DNA of 64,000 bases from Massospora cicadina. Taxonomy: Eukaryota > Entomophthoromycota > Entomophthoromycetes > Entomophthorales > Entomophthoraceae. The notes under the pieces are model-generated. The model was not told where the DNA came from. It did no database searches and saw nothing but the letters and a program-made list of their open reading frames with translations. The stretch lies in assembly GCA_022478985.1 (NCBI GenBank), contig JAKSZP010005259.1, positions 1 through 64,000 of the forward strand, in the 5' to 3' direction. Positions 33,201-42,979 of this stretch are shown here, piece by piece. Numbering within the stretch: position 1 is the stretch's first letter; each line of letters starts with the position of its first letter. A program made the position numbers and the translations under genes.

Positions 33201-33900
33201 ACATAATAGTAAACGTGACATACAGGTATTTTTGGGAATGGTCAATACTACTGACGCTTCATTAAAAACTTCAACTGTATCAGGGGCCTATTGTTTGAGT
33301 TACTAATGAAGGTGCTAAGTTCAAATGAATGAAATGTCATCAATACGCCTTTGATACACTTTGGATGGCACTGATCAGTGGCCAGTGCTACGCTATTCAA
33401 ATTTCAATAGGGAGTTTATTGTTCATATGGATGCGTCCCTTTCCGCTGTTAGGGCGCTCCTTTATTAGAAAGACAACGAGGGGGAGGAGCATCACATTGT
33501 GTACTGCTGTTGAAGTCTGAATTGCCATGAGCGTAATTATACCTTGACTGAGTGGGAGTGCTTAGCAGTGATCTACGCGTATAAGCAAAGAAGAGTCTAC
33601 TTGCATGGGGTAAAGTTTAAAGTTGTAATGGATCACGCGTTGTTATATTTGTTGCAGAACCTCAAAAATTGAAGGGCATTTAGCTCAACGGGCTCTTAAG
33701 CTGCAGGCTTACAACTTTGAGATCTTTCACCAACCAGGAGTTAAGCATCAGATTGCTGACTGCTTATCTCAATTGCTAATCATTGCCATGACGGTGGATC
33801 TCAGCAATGGGATATACGAGAAGATTCTCAGCAGAAAATATGATGATGAACTACCTCAAGTGATTAAAGCGTTAAATGAGATGTGAGCGAATAACTTCCA
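33201..33900 (+). pseudogene. Gyp-F RNase H domain
   Basis: Readable blocks are FIVHMDASLSAVRALLY near 33415-33470 (first catalytic Asp), NYTLTEWECLAVIYAYKQ near 33535-33590 (catalytic Glu) and VVMDHALLYLL near 33625 (second Asp). A degraded connection region follows to 33790. Stops lie between the blocks. Confidence 0.75.
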
Positions 33901-35020
33901 ATGGAAGGAGGAACTAAACAAGGGGATCAGAAATTCTACAGTGAATTTTCCATGACCCTCAGTATATCCTGGAATTATTATGAGCCCACAAGGCAGTCAG
34001 ACATGGTGGTGTGTGTAAGACAATGGAGCTTTTGCGCCCTCAGTACTATTGGGAAAACATGAACTTTGACGTGCTTGAAACTATTTCCTGTTGCCCCTCA
34101 GTGCCAAGTACAAAGCCATTCTGATAAAAGACCTCATACCGGTTAGTAAAACCGCATATTGCTTGGCATACAGTTTCCCTTGATGTCATTGAGCCTCTGC
34201 CAACAGGAGCCAACTGTTGTATGTACATTATGGTAGCTATTGACCACTTGACCAGGTAGGGTGAAACGCGGATGATACAGGATTTGGGGGCAGTCACAGT
34301 TGCCAAGTTTGTAATGTAATGTAATCTTCAGTGACATGGCTGTCCTCAATTCATTCTCACTGATAGAGGAACCAACTTCACCTAGCACATCCTCCTCAAA
34401 CTGAACGAGCTTATGGGTATCTGCGGGGTTTTGATGACTCCATATCACCCTGAGCCCAACGGAATGGTCAAACGGGTTAATGGGACCCTGGTGAACATTT
34501 TTATGAAGTTTGTAACTGATAGACCCTCTTATTGGAGTTCCCTCCTGTCTACTGCCACCTTTGCTTACAATATCGGTTACCATTCCACTACAGGGAAGAG
34601 CCCCTTTCAACTGTTATATGTATGGCACCCTGATCTTCCAGCTTTTCTTTATTTGCGCATAAATAATACTAGCTAAAGGATCCCCACCATTACATGATGA
34701 ATTTAGTCAACACATTGATCAAGCTGCAAATGGAAGCATACTCATTCAGCTTGGTCAAGAAGATTAGACATTGTGAAGCAAATTGGTAAGACATTGCAGG
34801 TTAACCCAATTCCAAGGAAGTGGGATGGTTTTGTTCCACGACCAGCATGGATTTGGGTGGAAACACAAGATGGACAACATCTGGGTTGGTTTGTTCAAAA
34901 TAATTGAGAAAACTGATGTCAATGAATACATCATTAAAGACCCAGCAAGTGGTCAAATCATTAACTGCATACATGTGAAGTTTCTCTGAGCATATAAACA
35001 ATAGGAGGCTTACATCCAGT
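33901..35020 (+). pseudogene. Gyp-F integrase
   Basis: The core is seen as VVCTLW..LLTT near 34215 (first Asp region, damaged) and LTDRGTNF-like sequence at 34345-34380. The 87-codon frame 34413-34676 follows with GVLMTPYHPEPNGMVKRVNG (TPYHPxxNGxxER block) and FAYNIGYHSTTGKSPFQLLY. The 68-codon frame 34783-34989 covers the C-terminal region WVGLFKIIEK to IHVKFL. No chromodomain follows; the polypurine tract comes 30 bp later. Confidence 0.8.
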
Positions 35021-35033
35021 CAAAGGGGGGTAA
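35021..35033 (+). promoter_or_regulatory. Gyp-F polypurine tract
   Basis: CAAAGGGGGGTAA directly precedes the 3' LTR start TGTTGAG. Position and purine content fit plus-strand priming. Confidence 0.85.
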
Positions 35034-35585
35034 TGTTGAGATTCTGAAATGAAAGGATGATAAGCCTTGAAGAGTTATGGCGAAATGATGAGAATCAGCC
35101 AACTAGAATGATATTACAGGTATTTGAGCGCCAAGAGATGAGGTGATATTAGGTTATAATGGGTTGTTATTAAATCACCTCCAAATAAGGAAATAAGGTG
35201 ATGTCAACATTTGACGAATATAATTTAGATTGCCTCAAATTAGGACGATAGAGAGTTGAAGAATACCACCTAAAACCAATGAGATTTGGTGAATAGAATA
35301 GCTTAAGCTATGAGAATGGTATTATCCAAAGTTGCTGATATATAAGCATGATGGGCAATCGAAAGAAGGAGATTGTTGATAGTAGAGTAAGAGTGAAACA
35401 GTGAAGAGTCACTGTATTTATTAAAATTATAAAAGTGTTGTTGGGGAAATTGCTCCTATTTTCTCATATTTTAAAAAAAGTTCAGAGGACTGATGATACC
35501 CATATTGTCTGTCTGTTGTTTAAGTGGGTTCAAACTGCGTGAACCTTATGGTAGATCCCAACAGTACTGCCCAAAAATTATAACA
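35034..35585 (+). repeat. Gyp-F 3' LTR, 552 bp
   Basis: Same length as the 5' copy. Differs from it largely by TpG or CpA in place of CpG. The TATA-like TATATAAG is at 35339-35346. Confidence 0.95.
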
Positions 35586-35863
35586 AGACTATTTGATGGT
35601 TTTTGAAGGGGAAGGCGCCAAAAGTTATTTTCTAGCCTGGGCAATCTCTGTGGCAATTCGTTGACCTTGTATATAAGATTATAGATAACATGGATAAATG
35701 GGCAAAATATCTGAGGATAAATGCTATGACCCAGCACTCATCCACTAAATGAGTTATGTCATCCTTCTGCACCTGGAGGTGGGTTTGGGGTTTAGTCCCC
35801 TTATTTAATCTTATGGTTTGTAGGGATCTGTCCTGGTGGAAAGGCGCTCTCTCTGGACTTGCA
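35586..35863 (-). repeat. Chr-X 5' LTR, outer part (continuation of 28069-29051)
   Basis: Minus-strand frame 35632-35886 reads KDDITHLVDECWVIAF, aligned at the same spacing with QGDLAHVVDELWVTAL of the Chr-A LTR. The outer end, TGCAAGTCC on the minus strand at 35863, matches TGTAAGTCA, the start of the Chr-A LTR. Joining this piece to 29051 downward restores the LTR order. It shows that Gyp-F transposed into a chromovirus LTR. Confidence 0.6.
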
Positions 35864-36119
35864 GAGAGTACCTTTTTTAGGAACAAGACCCTTCATGTCC
35901 CAAGTATTGACACCAGGCCATGGTCCCTTCAGCCCTATTAGATAATATCAGCAATGACAAAGGTGGTCCCATTGCCCACTAGTTTACATGGTCATTAATA
36001 CATCGTTCTAGAAATTGATCACATGACTAAGTGGGTTGAGGCAATATATGTGTCTGAAGCAACACAAAGGTATGAACTTTCTAATTTTTTGTTCCAAATT
36101 TACTCAAGTTGGATGCCCC
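35864..36119 (+). pseudogene. Gyp-Y integrase fragment, 5' part
   Basis: The frame at 36011-36100 reads EIDHMTKWVEAIYVSEATQR, the first half of a Ty3/Gypsy integrase core (I-D-H-x-T-K-W-x-E-A). A weak VVPLPTSLHGH stretch stands just upstream, like GPLPQTTGGK in Gyp-E. The left side is cut by the Chr-X LTR and the right side by Gyp-G. The element's RT and gag were not found in the window. Confidence 0.7.
36115..36119. repeat. Gyp-G target-site duplication, left
   Basis: GCCCC here and TCCCC at 39544-39548, four of five bases matching. Joining across Gyp-G rebuilds a continuous integrase reading frame in Gyp-Y. Confidence 0.65.
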
Positions 36120-36682
36120 TGACAGGATTCTTCCCAGTTTGGATAAATCTTTGACCTATATTCAATCACTATCCTATGAATATAATGAATAAATTTTTAA
36201 TTACTATTTAGTAGATATCTCAGAAATATAGATTCTCAGAAATTATCTCACAGTAAAAACCCAAAAATGATCTAAGAGTAGCTTTGACCTATTTTTAAAG
36301 TCATAAACTTAATCACTTCTATCTCTCTGGTGGAAATGATGTAGCTTGGCCTCAAATATATCAAATATCAGAGATAAAAAGCGATTCTGCTATATCATTT
36401 ACCCCAATATAATTAATACTCTAAATTATTATACTTCATACTTATTTTATTTCCTATCAAACATCAGTAACTTTAAATTATGTCAAGCATATATAAGTAA
36501 CCGGGATTTTATTGATAAAATTACATCAGAACATATATTCATCAGCTTCCTGTTTAAGCTTTATATAGGCAGAATTGTCAATATTTGGTTTGCCTTTGGA
36601 AACCCCACTTAAACTATTATCTTTTCAGATTCTGAGGGTTAAAGCACCATTAGAATATCCCACCAACAAAAAAGTAAAAAAG
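36120..36682 (+). repeat. Gyp-G 5' LTR
   Basis: Starts TGACAGGATTCT, partner start TGTCAGGATTCT at 38674. Ends AAAAAG directly before the primer site, not CA. A TATA-like TTTATATAGG near 36560 is conserved as TTTATATAAG in the 3' copy near 39422. Confidence 0.8.
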
Positions 36683-36698
36683 TGGTGCTTACTACAGG
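36683..36698 (+). promoter_or_regulatory. Gyp-G primer-binding site
   Basis: TGGTGCTTACTACAGG, starting at the base after the LTR; two changes from the Gyp-E site TGGTGCTCAATACAGG. Confidence 0.75.
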
Positions 36699-38655
36699 AG
36701 TATTTGATACCAGAAGTTTAACCAAGATGGAATTAACTCCTGCTACTAGCCTCTTTGCTTGGTTGTAGACATGAGTGGTAAAAACTATACCCAAGAATCC
36801 TAATCCTGCTACTAGCATTTTTATTTATTGGAAGATAAGTAGGGTTAAAAATATGCTCCCAATAATAGTCCCACTCCTTCTACTAGCCCTTTTGCTTCGT
36901 TAACAGATAAGAAGTATGAAAAATATGTCTTTGAAAAGGCTTTCTTTTTTATCATGGAAACCAATGCCATTGAAACATATTAAGATTTCTGTTCTTCCCG
37001 ATCCCAAATAAGATGCTCGCAACAAAGTACAACCTACCTCTCTAGAAGATGTAACTAAGTTTGGGGAAAAAGTGATGAAGATATAAAAAATAATGGTTAC
37101 CTAACTGAGTTATATTTTACAACTGAATAACATGATCACTATGTGGCCCTCTGCTTTTCTACTGATCATCTCAAGCAAGCAAAAAGTGATGTCTCTATTA
37201 ATCCAGAAAAGTAAACCCATTTTCCCACACGCAACTAGCATTTGAAAAACTGATTTAACTTGGGTATTGGATAACCTTCCAATGATATAATAACATAACT
37301 CTTAAGATTTAATTAACTTTAAATTAAAGAAACACCAAAATTAGAAAACTTAACCAACCAAAATGATAAGATTAGTTTCTAATTGGATCAACCAATGAGC
37401 TTAGATGTTACTTAAAATATTCAGGCTGAAATGGTGTTAAAGCATCAAACTATTTTATATAGAAAACCACCTGGAATTAGATGCAGAATCAAGTTAAAAG
37501 CCAAAACACCTTGTTTCAGACCTTATAATTAATTCAACCCATAAATTTAACCTCAGTTATGATTTTAAAACCAAAACTATCTTATCTAGCCATTAGGAAC
37601 GATGATATTTACAATTCTGCCCATTACATATAATTTGATACTAATTCACTAAAAGCCGCTGAATTTGTGGTTACTCACCTGAACCTAGTTAATGAAGAAA
37701 GTCTACCTGAAGATAGGTTTATACCAAAAATTGAATTACCTTTCAGATCATTGATAATTGCCTAAAAATCGGTCTTAGGATCAAAATATCCAATAGTTTA
37801 TCCATCTTCAATTATTCAGATAATAGCTGGGCCAATTCAAACCAGAAACTTGAGAGTTTACCCAAGAACTTTTATATGAAAAGCTATTGTACCTGACTCA
37901 AAATCTTATCAAATGATTTGATACTCAATTCACCTTATCCAAACCTCAATTCATCTTAATCTAAGGATTTAGGATCTATACCTTCAATTCTAACCCTCAA
38001 CTCTAACTCTTGTGAAGGATTAGATGAGAATACTAAGTCAGATGAGCTGTCCAACCTCCTAAAATGCCCATCACCTTCAGTCTTCCACGTTCAACCTAAC
38101 TAGTTACCTGAATTCCTTAAACATAGTCATAATGATCCTGCGGAGCTCACATAATTAAAAATGGGGATTACTGGATCAACTTTCTATTCTACTTCCATGT
38201 TTAATTCAAAATGAAAAAATTAAGCGTAAAACCAAGTATTATAAGAAGTAATATGATCATCAATTATAAAAATTAGTTTTGTCAATAAGTTTGATAACCT
38301 CAAGAAGGTGCAAAAACTTAAAATATCCTGACCTACATCCCAGACTAAAATCTTACAAGACACCTCATCCAGACCATCAACCCAATATATTAATTGTGAC
38401 AGATTACCTAGATGCCAATAATATTGGACATTACCTCAACTTTAATGCTGAGTCACCTATCACATACTTAAAATCATCCCATTTAGAGTCCCAATCACTA
38501 AACTTTTGTTCAGTTTTAATATGCCTCTCAAAAACTGAATCTCAATTCAACCTTTAATATAAGGAAATAAGCCTTGGATCAACTCTTCAACAGGTTTACT
38601 TCACCTTTCTTAATTCTGACTAGAGTTTTATGTGAAGCAAGTGTTACCTCCCAGT
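36699..38655 (+). pseudogene. Gyp-G internal region, Gag-like coding of unknown type
   Basis: Plus-strand coding texture without a recognised domain. Near the start there are three tandem units of about 66-71 bp (beginning near 36738, 36804 and 36875) that read as repeats with core PATSxF. The longest open frame is 92 codons (38279-38557), with HPRLKSYKTPHPDHQPN and ILIVTDYLDANNIGHYLNF. No catalytic motif was found, so it may encode only a structural protein or none at all. Confidence 0.4.
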
Positions 38656-38673
38656 AAGGCGTGGAGGAGGCTC
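38656..38673 (+). promoter_or_regulatory. Gyp-G polypurine tract
   Basis: AAGGCGTGGAGGAGGCTC lies immediately before the TGTCAGG start of the 3' LTR. Confidence 0.7.
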
Positions 38674-39543
38674 TGTCAGGATTCTACCTAGTATGGATGA
38701 TCCTCAATCTTGGGTATGCTATTATTCTATATTCAGATGGCTAAAAATTTAATCCCTATCTAAAGATATCTAGATTATGGATTCTCAGAAGATATCTCAC
38801 ATTATCAAACTAAATGATCAAAGAATAGCTATAAACCTATTTTTAGTACCTTAAACTTAATCACTTTATCTCCGCTTATGACAATGATATAGCTTTTCCT
38901 CATATATGTCGAATCTCTGAGATAAAAGAGATTTTGCTATATTAATTATCCCTATATTATAAATACCCTAAATTTAACACTATGACATACTTCTTTTATT
39001 TCCTATTAGATATCAATAACTTTAAAGTTTGTCTAGCATATATAAATTATTAAAATATAATAATAACCTTACTTTTCAGAACATATATTCTTCATCTTAT
39101 TTTTTATTTAACCGAGGCAAGCCGACCAGGGGACAGGCATTACCGAAAGAAAGAAATGAAAGAAAGAAACGACATGAAACCAGAACAGGGTCAACTCCAT
39201 CGAAGAAAGTTTTTCCACCTCCAGATTAGGACTCAAATTTTTCTGGTTACATCATGGGTAAGGTTTTCGTGTTATTGGACCTACTAACCGCCAATAGCTT
39301 CCTTTGGCTGGCACCCCAATCGATGTGCAAAGGGCAGGAATCGAACCCGCAACCTTCAGGTTGGTAGCCGTACGCCCTTACCAACTCGCCTTCAACCCCC
39401 TCTTCATCTTCTTGTTTAATCTTTATATAAGCAGAATTGTTATAGCTGGGTTGAATTTGGCAAGCCCTCTCCAACTATCATCTTTTCAGATTCTAAGGGT
39501 TTAAAGCACTATATAAATAATTTACTAACAGAAAATCTAAAAG
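38674..39543 (+). repeat. Gyp-G 3' LTR, interrupted by SINE S2
   Basis: Matches the 5' LTR on both sides of the SINE (38674-39098 and 39411-39543). Ends CTAAAAG before the TCCCC duplication. Confidence 0.8.
39099..39400 (-). mobile_element. S2: 302-bp tRNA-derived SINE, minus strand
   Basis: Absent from the Gyp-G 5' LTR and flanked by an exact 10-bp duplication TCTTCATCTT (39089-39098 and 39401-39410). On the minus strand it has a tRNA-like head: an A-box region GAGTTGGTAAGGGCG and a B box GGTTCGATTCC (39337-39347), which matches the consensus fully. A 200-bp body with a CTTTC-rich stretch follows. The tail CCTGGTCGGCTTGCCTCGG leads into an A/T-rich end. The head folds poorly as a full tRNA, so it is not called a tRNA gene. 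Confidence 0.88.
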
Positions 39544-40510
39544 TCCCCAGATTCTGCTTTCAGACAATAGTCTTAATTTCACTTCACAGGTAGTACAAGA
39601 ACTTAGCTCAATACTTAGCACTAGTTTAAACTTCAACACCCCCTATAAATTATCAAATAATGGGTGGTATAAAAAGTAATTAGAGCCTTGATGTCTATCT
39701 TGAAATTAGCTGATGATGACCAAATGCAATAGAACCATCCTTGTGCCGTGAGCCCTTTTAAGTATATAATAAATTAACCAGTTGTAATAAAATAATTTAC
39801 CCTTCCAGGCCCTTTATGTGGAAGATTTTTGATTCCCTAGAAGTATCCAACCTTTTTTAGAGGCCCCATACTAGATAACGCCAATATGACTATGAGAGCT
39901 TTGGTTAATAAGATATTTGCATAAAAGCCAATGCCATCAATGATATTTCTATGACCTTTAAGATGCTCGAGATAAAGACCTAGGGCCTGGTCTGGCAATC
40001 ACTCAAATGGACTATTACTATTCTATCTCCACTGCCCACTAGTCATCCCAAGGACTCAATGTTTCCTAGTCAGTCTCCTATTGCATCATGCATAAGCCAA
40101 TCTTACCACTCCATTTATGATGTCACTCATGATACCATAGTTGACTGAGTCTGCAATGGGTCCCTTTGACCTTATGTATCCCTACTACATACTCTTTTAA
40201 AGCACTGACAGAGGCTAAGACAAAAAATCACGCTCCATAACTTAAATTTCAGCAAATTGACCACCAATTGACTTTTTTTGACTCCCAAATTGCTGACTGA
40301 AGTCAATGAAGGGAGAATCAATCCAGAAGCACCACAAGGTCTCAATCGCCATAAGCTACTTGATTAAAATAAATCTTTTGAAACAGCTTTCTAACTCCCA
40401 TTGACTATAAAATAAAATCTTTAGGTCAATGATTTATAAGGCTTAATGTGACTGAGAACACCAAAATATTGTTCAGTTCTCAATCCTTATGGACCAAGAA
40501 TACCTTGATC
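39544..40510 (+). pseudogene. Gyp-Y integrase fragment, 3' part
   Basis: Directly after Gyp-G the plus frame reads SPQILLSDNSLNFTSQVVQE (second catalytic Asp in SDN, Gly replaced by Ser). It then reads LNFNTPYKLSNNGW (TPYHPxxNG block). Coding texture fades toward 40300. The right edge is the Gyp-D insertion. Confidence 0.7.
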
Positions 40511-40515
40511 ATGGA
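40511..40515. repeat. Gyp-D target-site duplication, left
   Basis: ATGGA here, ATGGG at 56015-56019; four of five bases match. Confidence 0.65.
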
Positions 40516-41254
40516 TGTTGCAATTTGTATTACACCTGTCTAAGATTGGTACAGGCATTATTGCACCCAATTAGTTAAGCCTGTATGAGGACTGTATACT
40601 TTGAAAGTAACATAAAGCTTGATATAAAATAAGAACTTATTATGTAAATTCTCCAATTTCCGCTGAAGTCTTATTGAGTGATTCAAGCGTGGAAAATTAT
40701 CATTATAAGCATAAATTAAACTCCACTAGTGAAAATTATATCTGAGTGTGCATTGTCACATTTTTTCCTTCCCAACCAGGGCCATTTTTAGTATATAAAT
40801 CTGGGCCTGTGTATCATTCTTCCCCATAACCCTTGAATCTTCCAATAATTTCATTTAGAGTCTGTTAATGGACCGTTGATATAGTGGTTGCAACTTGATG
40901 ACCATTATTCAATTTCAGGGGCATCTTTAGAATATTTGTTGGTAATGCCTCTAGAGGATCCAGAAAGACGTTTATGGAACTTTGCACTTGAGGGGAACGG
41001 AACTGGATTTGGGCATTCAATCAATGGATCAACATGGTTAATCACCAAAAATCAGGATTGTACGTTAAAACTAATTTTATAAATGCTTAAAATTATGGTT
41101 GGAAAATGCTAGTGAAATATATAGCAGCAGATTAATTAGAATGATAATAAGTGATAAAAGTAGTGAGGCAAGTGTTGTGACAAAGTTTATAAGTTACTTA
41201 AAGGTATTATTTATGTAACAATTGTTTATGTTTAGTCAAATGCAAATCTCAACA
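40516..41254 (-). repeat. Gyp-D 3' LTR
   Basis: Starts TGTTGCAATTTG and ends AATCTCAACA on the plus strand. Partner of 55281-56014, with strong matching blocks such as GATTGGTACAGGCATTATTG / GATTGGCACAGGTATCATTG. Contains a 64-codon chance frame at 40888-41082. Confidence 0.8.
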
Positions 41255-41649
41255 TTTACTCAACTTGACCAAACATAGGGGATTAAAAAATTGTATACAG
41301 CTGCCATTAGGATTGTTGGGGGTGGGTGGGGGGTTTTTAGGCACCTAGCTGAAATTGCTTCAATATTTAAGCATGTACTCTGTTGATAATGTGCCCTTTG
41401 GGATCCCTGAGTGTGTACACATTAATAAAAGTCTTCATTATAATCTCAAACGGTCACTTAAAGATAATTTCAAACTTATTTGTCCTGCCAAACCCATGGT
41501 TGTAGTGAAGCACCCACTCCTCTATGCTGAGGCAGGGCAGAGGATGTCATTTTCAGTTGTTGCGCTTGCTACATTTCATTTTCTAGGTCAGAACGTTAAG
41601 TAGGCCTCAGTTTGTAGATTGATAAACGTTCATTTGAGGTTTCTAGATA

Positions 41650-42600
41650 TTTTCTAGGGGTCATTACCTCTTTGTGGACACATGACTATAGGATTAGGTG
41701 TAGAGCAGGTTGTTGCTCATACAGGAGCTGAAATGGTGAGCTTCATGTGGACAAGTTGAATGCGATATTGTTTGCAAAGATAGCGGAAGGAAGTAGGAGA
41801 TTCCAACTGGCAGTTAGCCTGACGCCAATTCTTTGCAGGATGTCAAAAAAAGTGCGTTTGAACCGCTCCACTGTACCATTGGTTTTGAGGTGATAGGGCG
41901 TCAATAGGACTCTGTGATCTCCCATAACTTTGGCAATATTTTCAATTACCTGTAGAAGTGAAGTTAGTGCTGTTGTCCATCAGAAGTATTTAGAAATATC
42001 CATGCTTATAAATTATATTTTTTAAGATATATTTAGCAGTCAGCGTGGCCCTCAGATCTCTGGTTGATTTAGTTTTGACCCATTTCATAAAGTGGATAGC
42101 CACCAAAATGCATCTAAATTGGTTTCTGCCCTCAACTAGCAGCTCCATGACATCAAATGACACAGTTTGGGATGCAAAAATTTGGCTTAAATAGTTGATA
42201 TAAAGTACTCTAAAGTTTGGCGCTTCCATATGGCAAAACTTACAACAACTGAGAGCTTCATATATACTGAATTGAATTGATTCTCAACAATAGTATAGTT
42301 TCAGTTGTTTGTACATTTTCTTATACTCTCCATGGCCCTTAGCTTTGTGCAACAGTATGCAGGTCCTTAAGATCCATTGGTCTAGGTATAATGTATATGC
42401 AGCTTTGATTATTTAGAACAAGCCATCTTTGGAAATGGTGTTCTTCATCAGTCAGTCCAAAGCACATTGCGATTATTCTAGTTTGTTCTTATATTATCTA
42501 ATCAGCATTTTGTCCTATAGGCCATCTGCCATGATGGCATTTAACACAATGGTAGGGAGCTAATACAGTCCATCAGCATTCTGATCTTTCAAGCTGGGTC
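41650..42600 (-). pseudogene. Gyp-D integrase remnant, minus strand
   Basis: Two minus frames carry the core. The frame 41990-42229 (79 codons) has FDVMELLVEGRNQFRCILVA and IHFMKWVKTKSTRDLRA (Asp region, D-H changed). The frame 41743-41925 (60 codons) has RVLLTPYHLKTNGTVERFKR with the TPYHxxTNGxVER block. They are separated by stops. The zinc-binding part should lie near 42300-42600. Confidence 0.75.
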
Positions 42601-42960
42601 AGTGCTAAATCTTAAAGTCTTTCATCTGCAGCCTCAACTCTCAGCAAGCTAGGCGTCCCTTCAGCTCCTTGAGGTTCTGTAACCATCTAAGCGAGGAGTG
42701 GTAGTCTTACCTTAAGTTCTCTCTGAAGATTTAGATACTGAATTTCTTGCATGCATAAATCACTGCTAAACAATCCTTTTTGGTAATGGTGTAGTTCCAT
42801 CTGTTAGATATAGCGTCTGGATGTAATATTAAATGAGGTGTTAAATTACTTTGTCATCAAGTTAAGACAGCATAGATCCTATGGTAGTGAGAAATGCATC
42901 CATTTAAATTATGAATGTTATATTAAAATATAAATACATGAGTATTGAAGCTGTAGTGAG
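42600..42960 (-). pseudogene. Gyp-D RNase H remnant, minus strand
   Basis: Minus-strand translation at 42690-42790 reads NYTITKKDCLAVIYACKKF, the Glu-containing helix block of Ty3/Gypsy RNase H (usually NYxxTExECLAVVxAxxxF). This is followed near 42650-42690 by SLRWLQNLKELKGRLA, the SLxWLxxxxxxxGRLARW block. The first Asp block is not clear. Confidence 0.7.
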
Positions 42961-42979
42961 ACAAATGCAAAGTTGGTTA

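Larger units (their letters stand above)
29052..35585 (+). mobile_element. Gyp-F: Ty3/Gypsy LTR retrotransposon, plus strand
   Basis: A 6.5-kb element with two 552-bp LTRs (29052-29603 and 35034-35585), both TG...CA, an imperfect 5-bp duplication, a primer-binding site and a polypurine tract. Plus-strand order: gag with zinc knuckle, protease, RT, RNase H, integrase. YxDD is intact, but stops and shifts break every large frame. It is inserted in the LTR of Chr-X. LTRs agree at about 85 percent by eye. Confidence 0.93.
36120..39543 (+). mobile_element. Gyp-G: short non-autonomous LTR retrotransposon
   Basis: LTRs at 36120-36682 (563 bp) and 38674-39543 (870 bp including a 302-bp SINE and its 10-bp duplication). 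A primer-binding site abuts the 5' LTR and a polypurine tract abuts the 3' LTR. The internal part is only about 2.0 kb and shows no protease, RT, RNase H or integrase motif. Mobilisation must have been by another element; the shared primer site and LTR ends point to the Gyp-E lineage. Confidence 0.8.

Noticed and set aside
36738..36930. Minisatellite at the start of the Gyp-G internal region
   Set aside because: Only three diverged units, with spacings near 66 and 71 bp. They are better explained as a repeat within a decayed coding region.
38279..38557. A 92-codon plus frame as a possible host gene
   Set aside because: It lies inside the LTR-bounded Gyp-G and has no start context or domain to suggest a host protein. 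Kept only as part of the element's internal region.
39325..39400. A functional tRNA gene with a perfect B box
   Set aside because: The segment is the head of SINE S2, which has exact target duplications and a shared tail. The acceptor stem does not pair, so it is not annotated as a tRNA.
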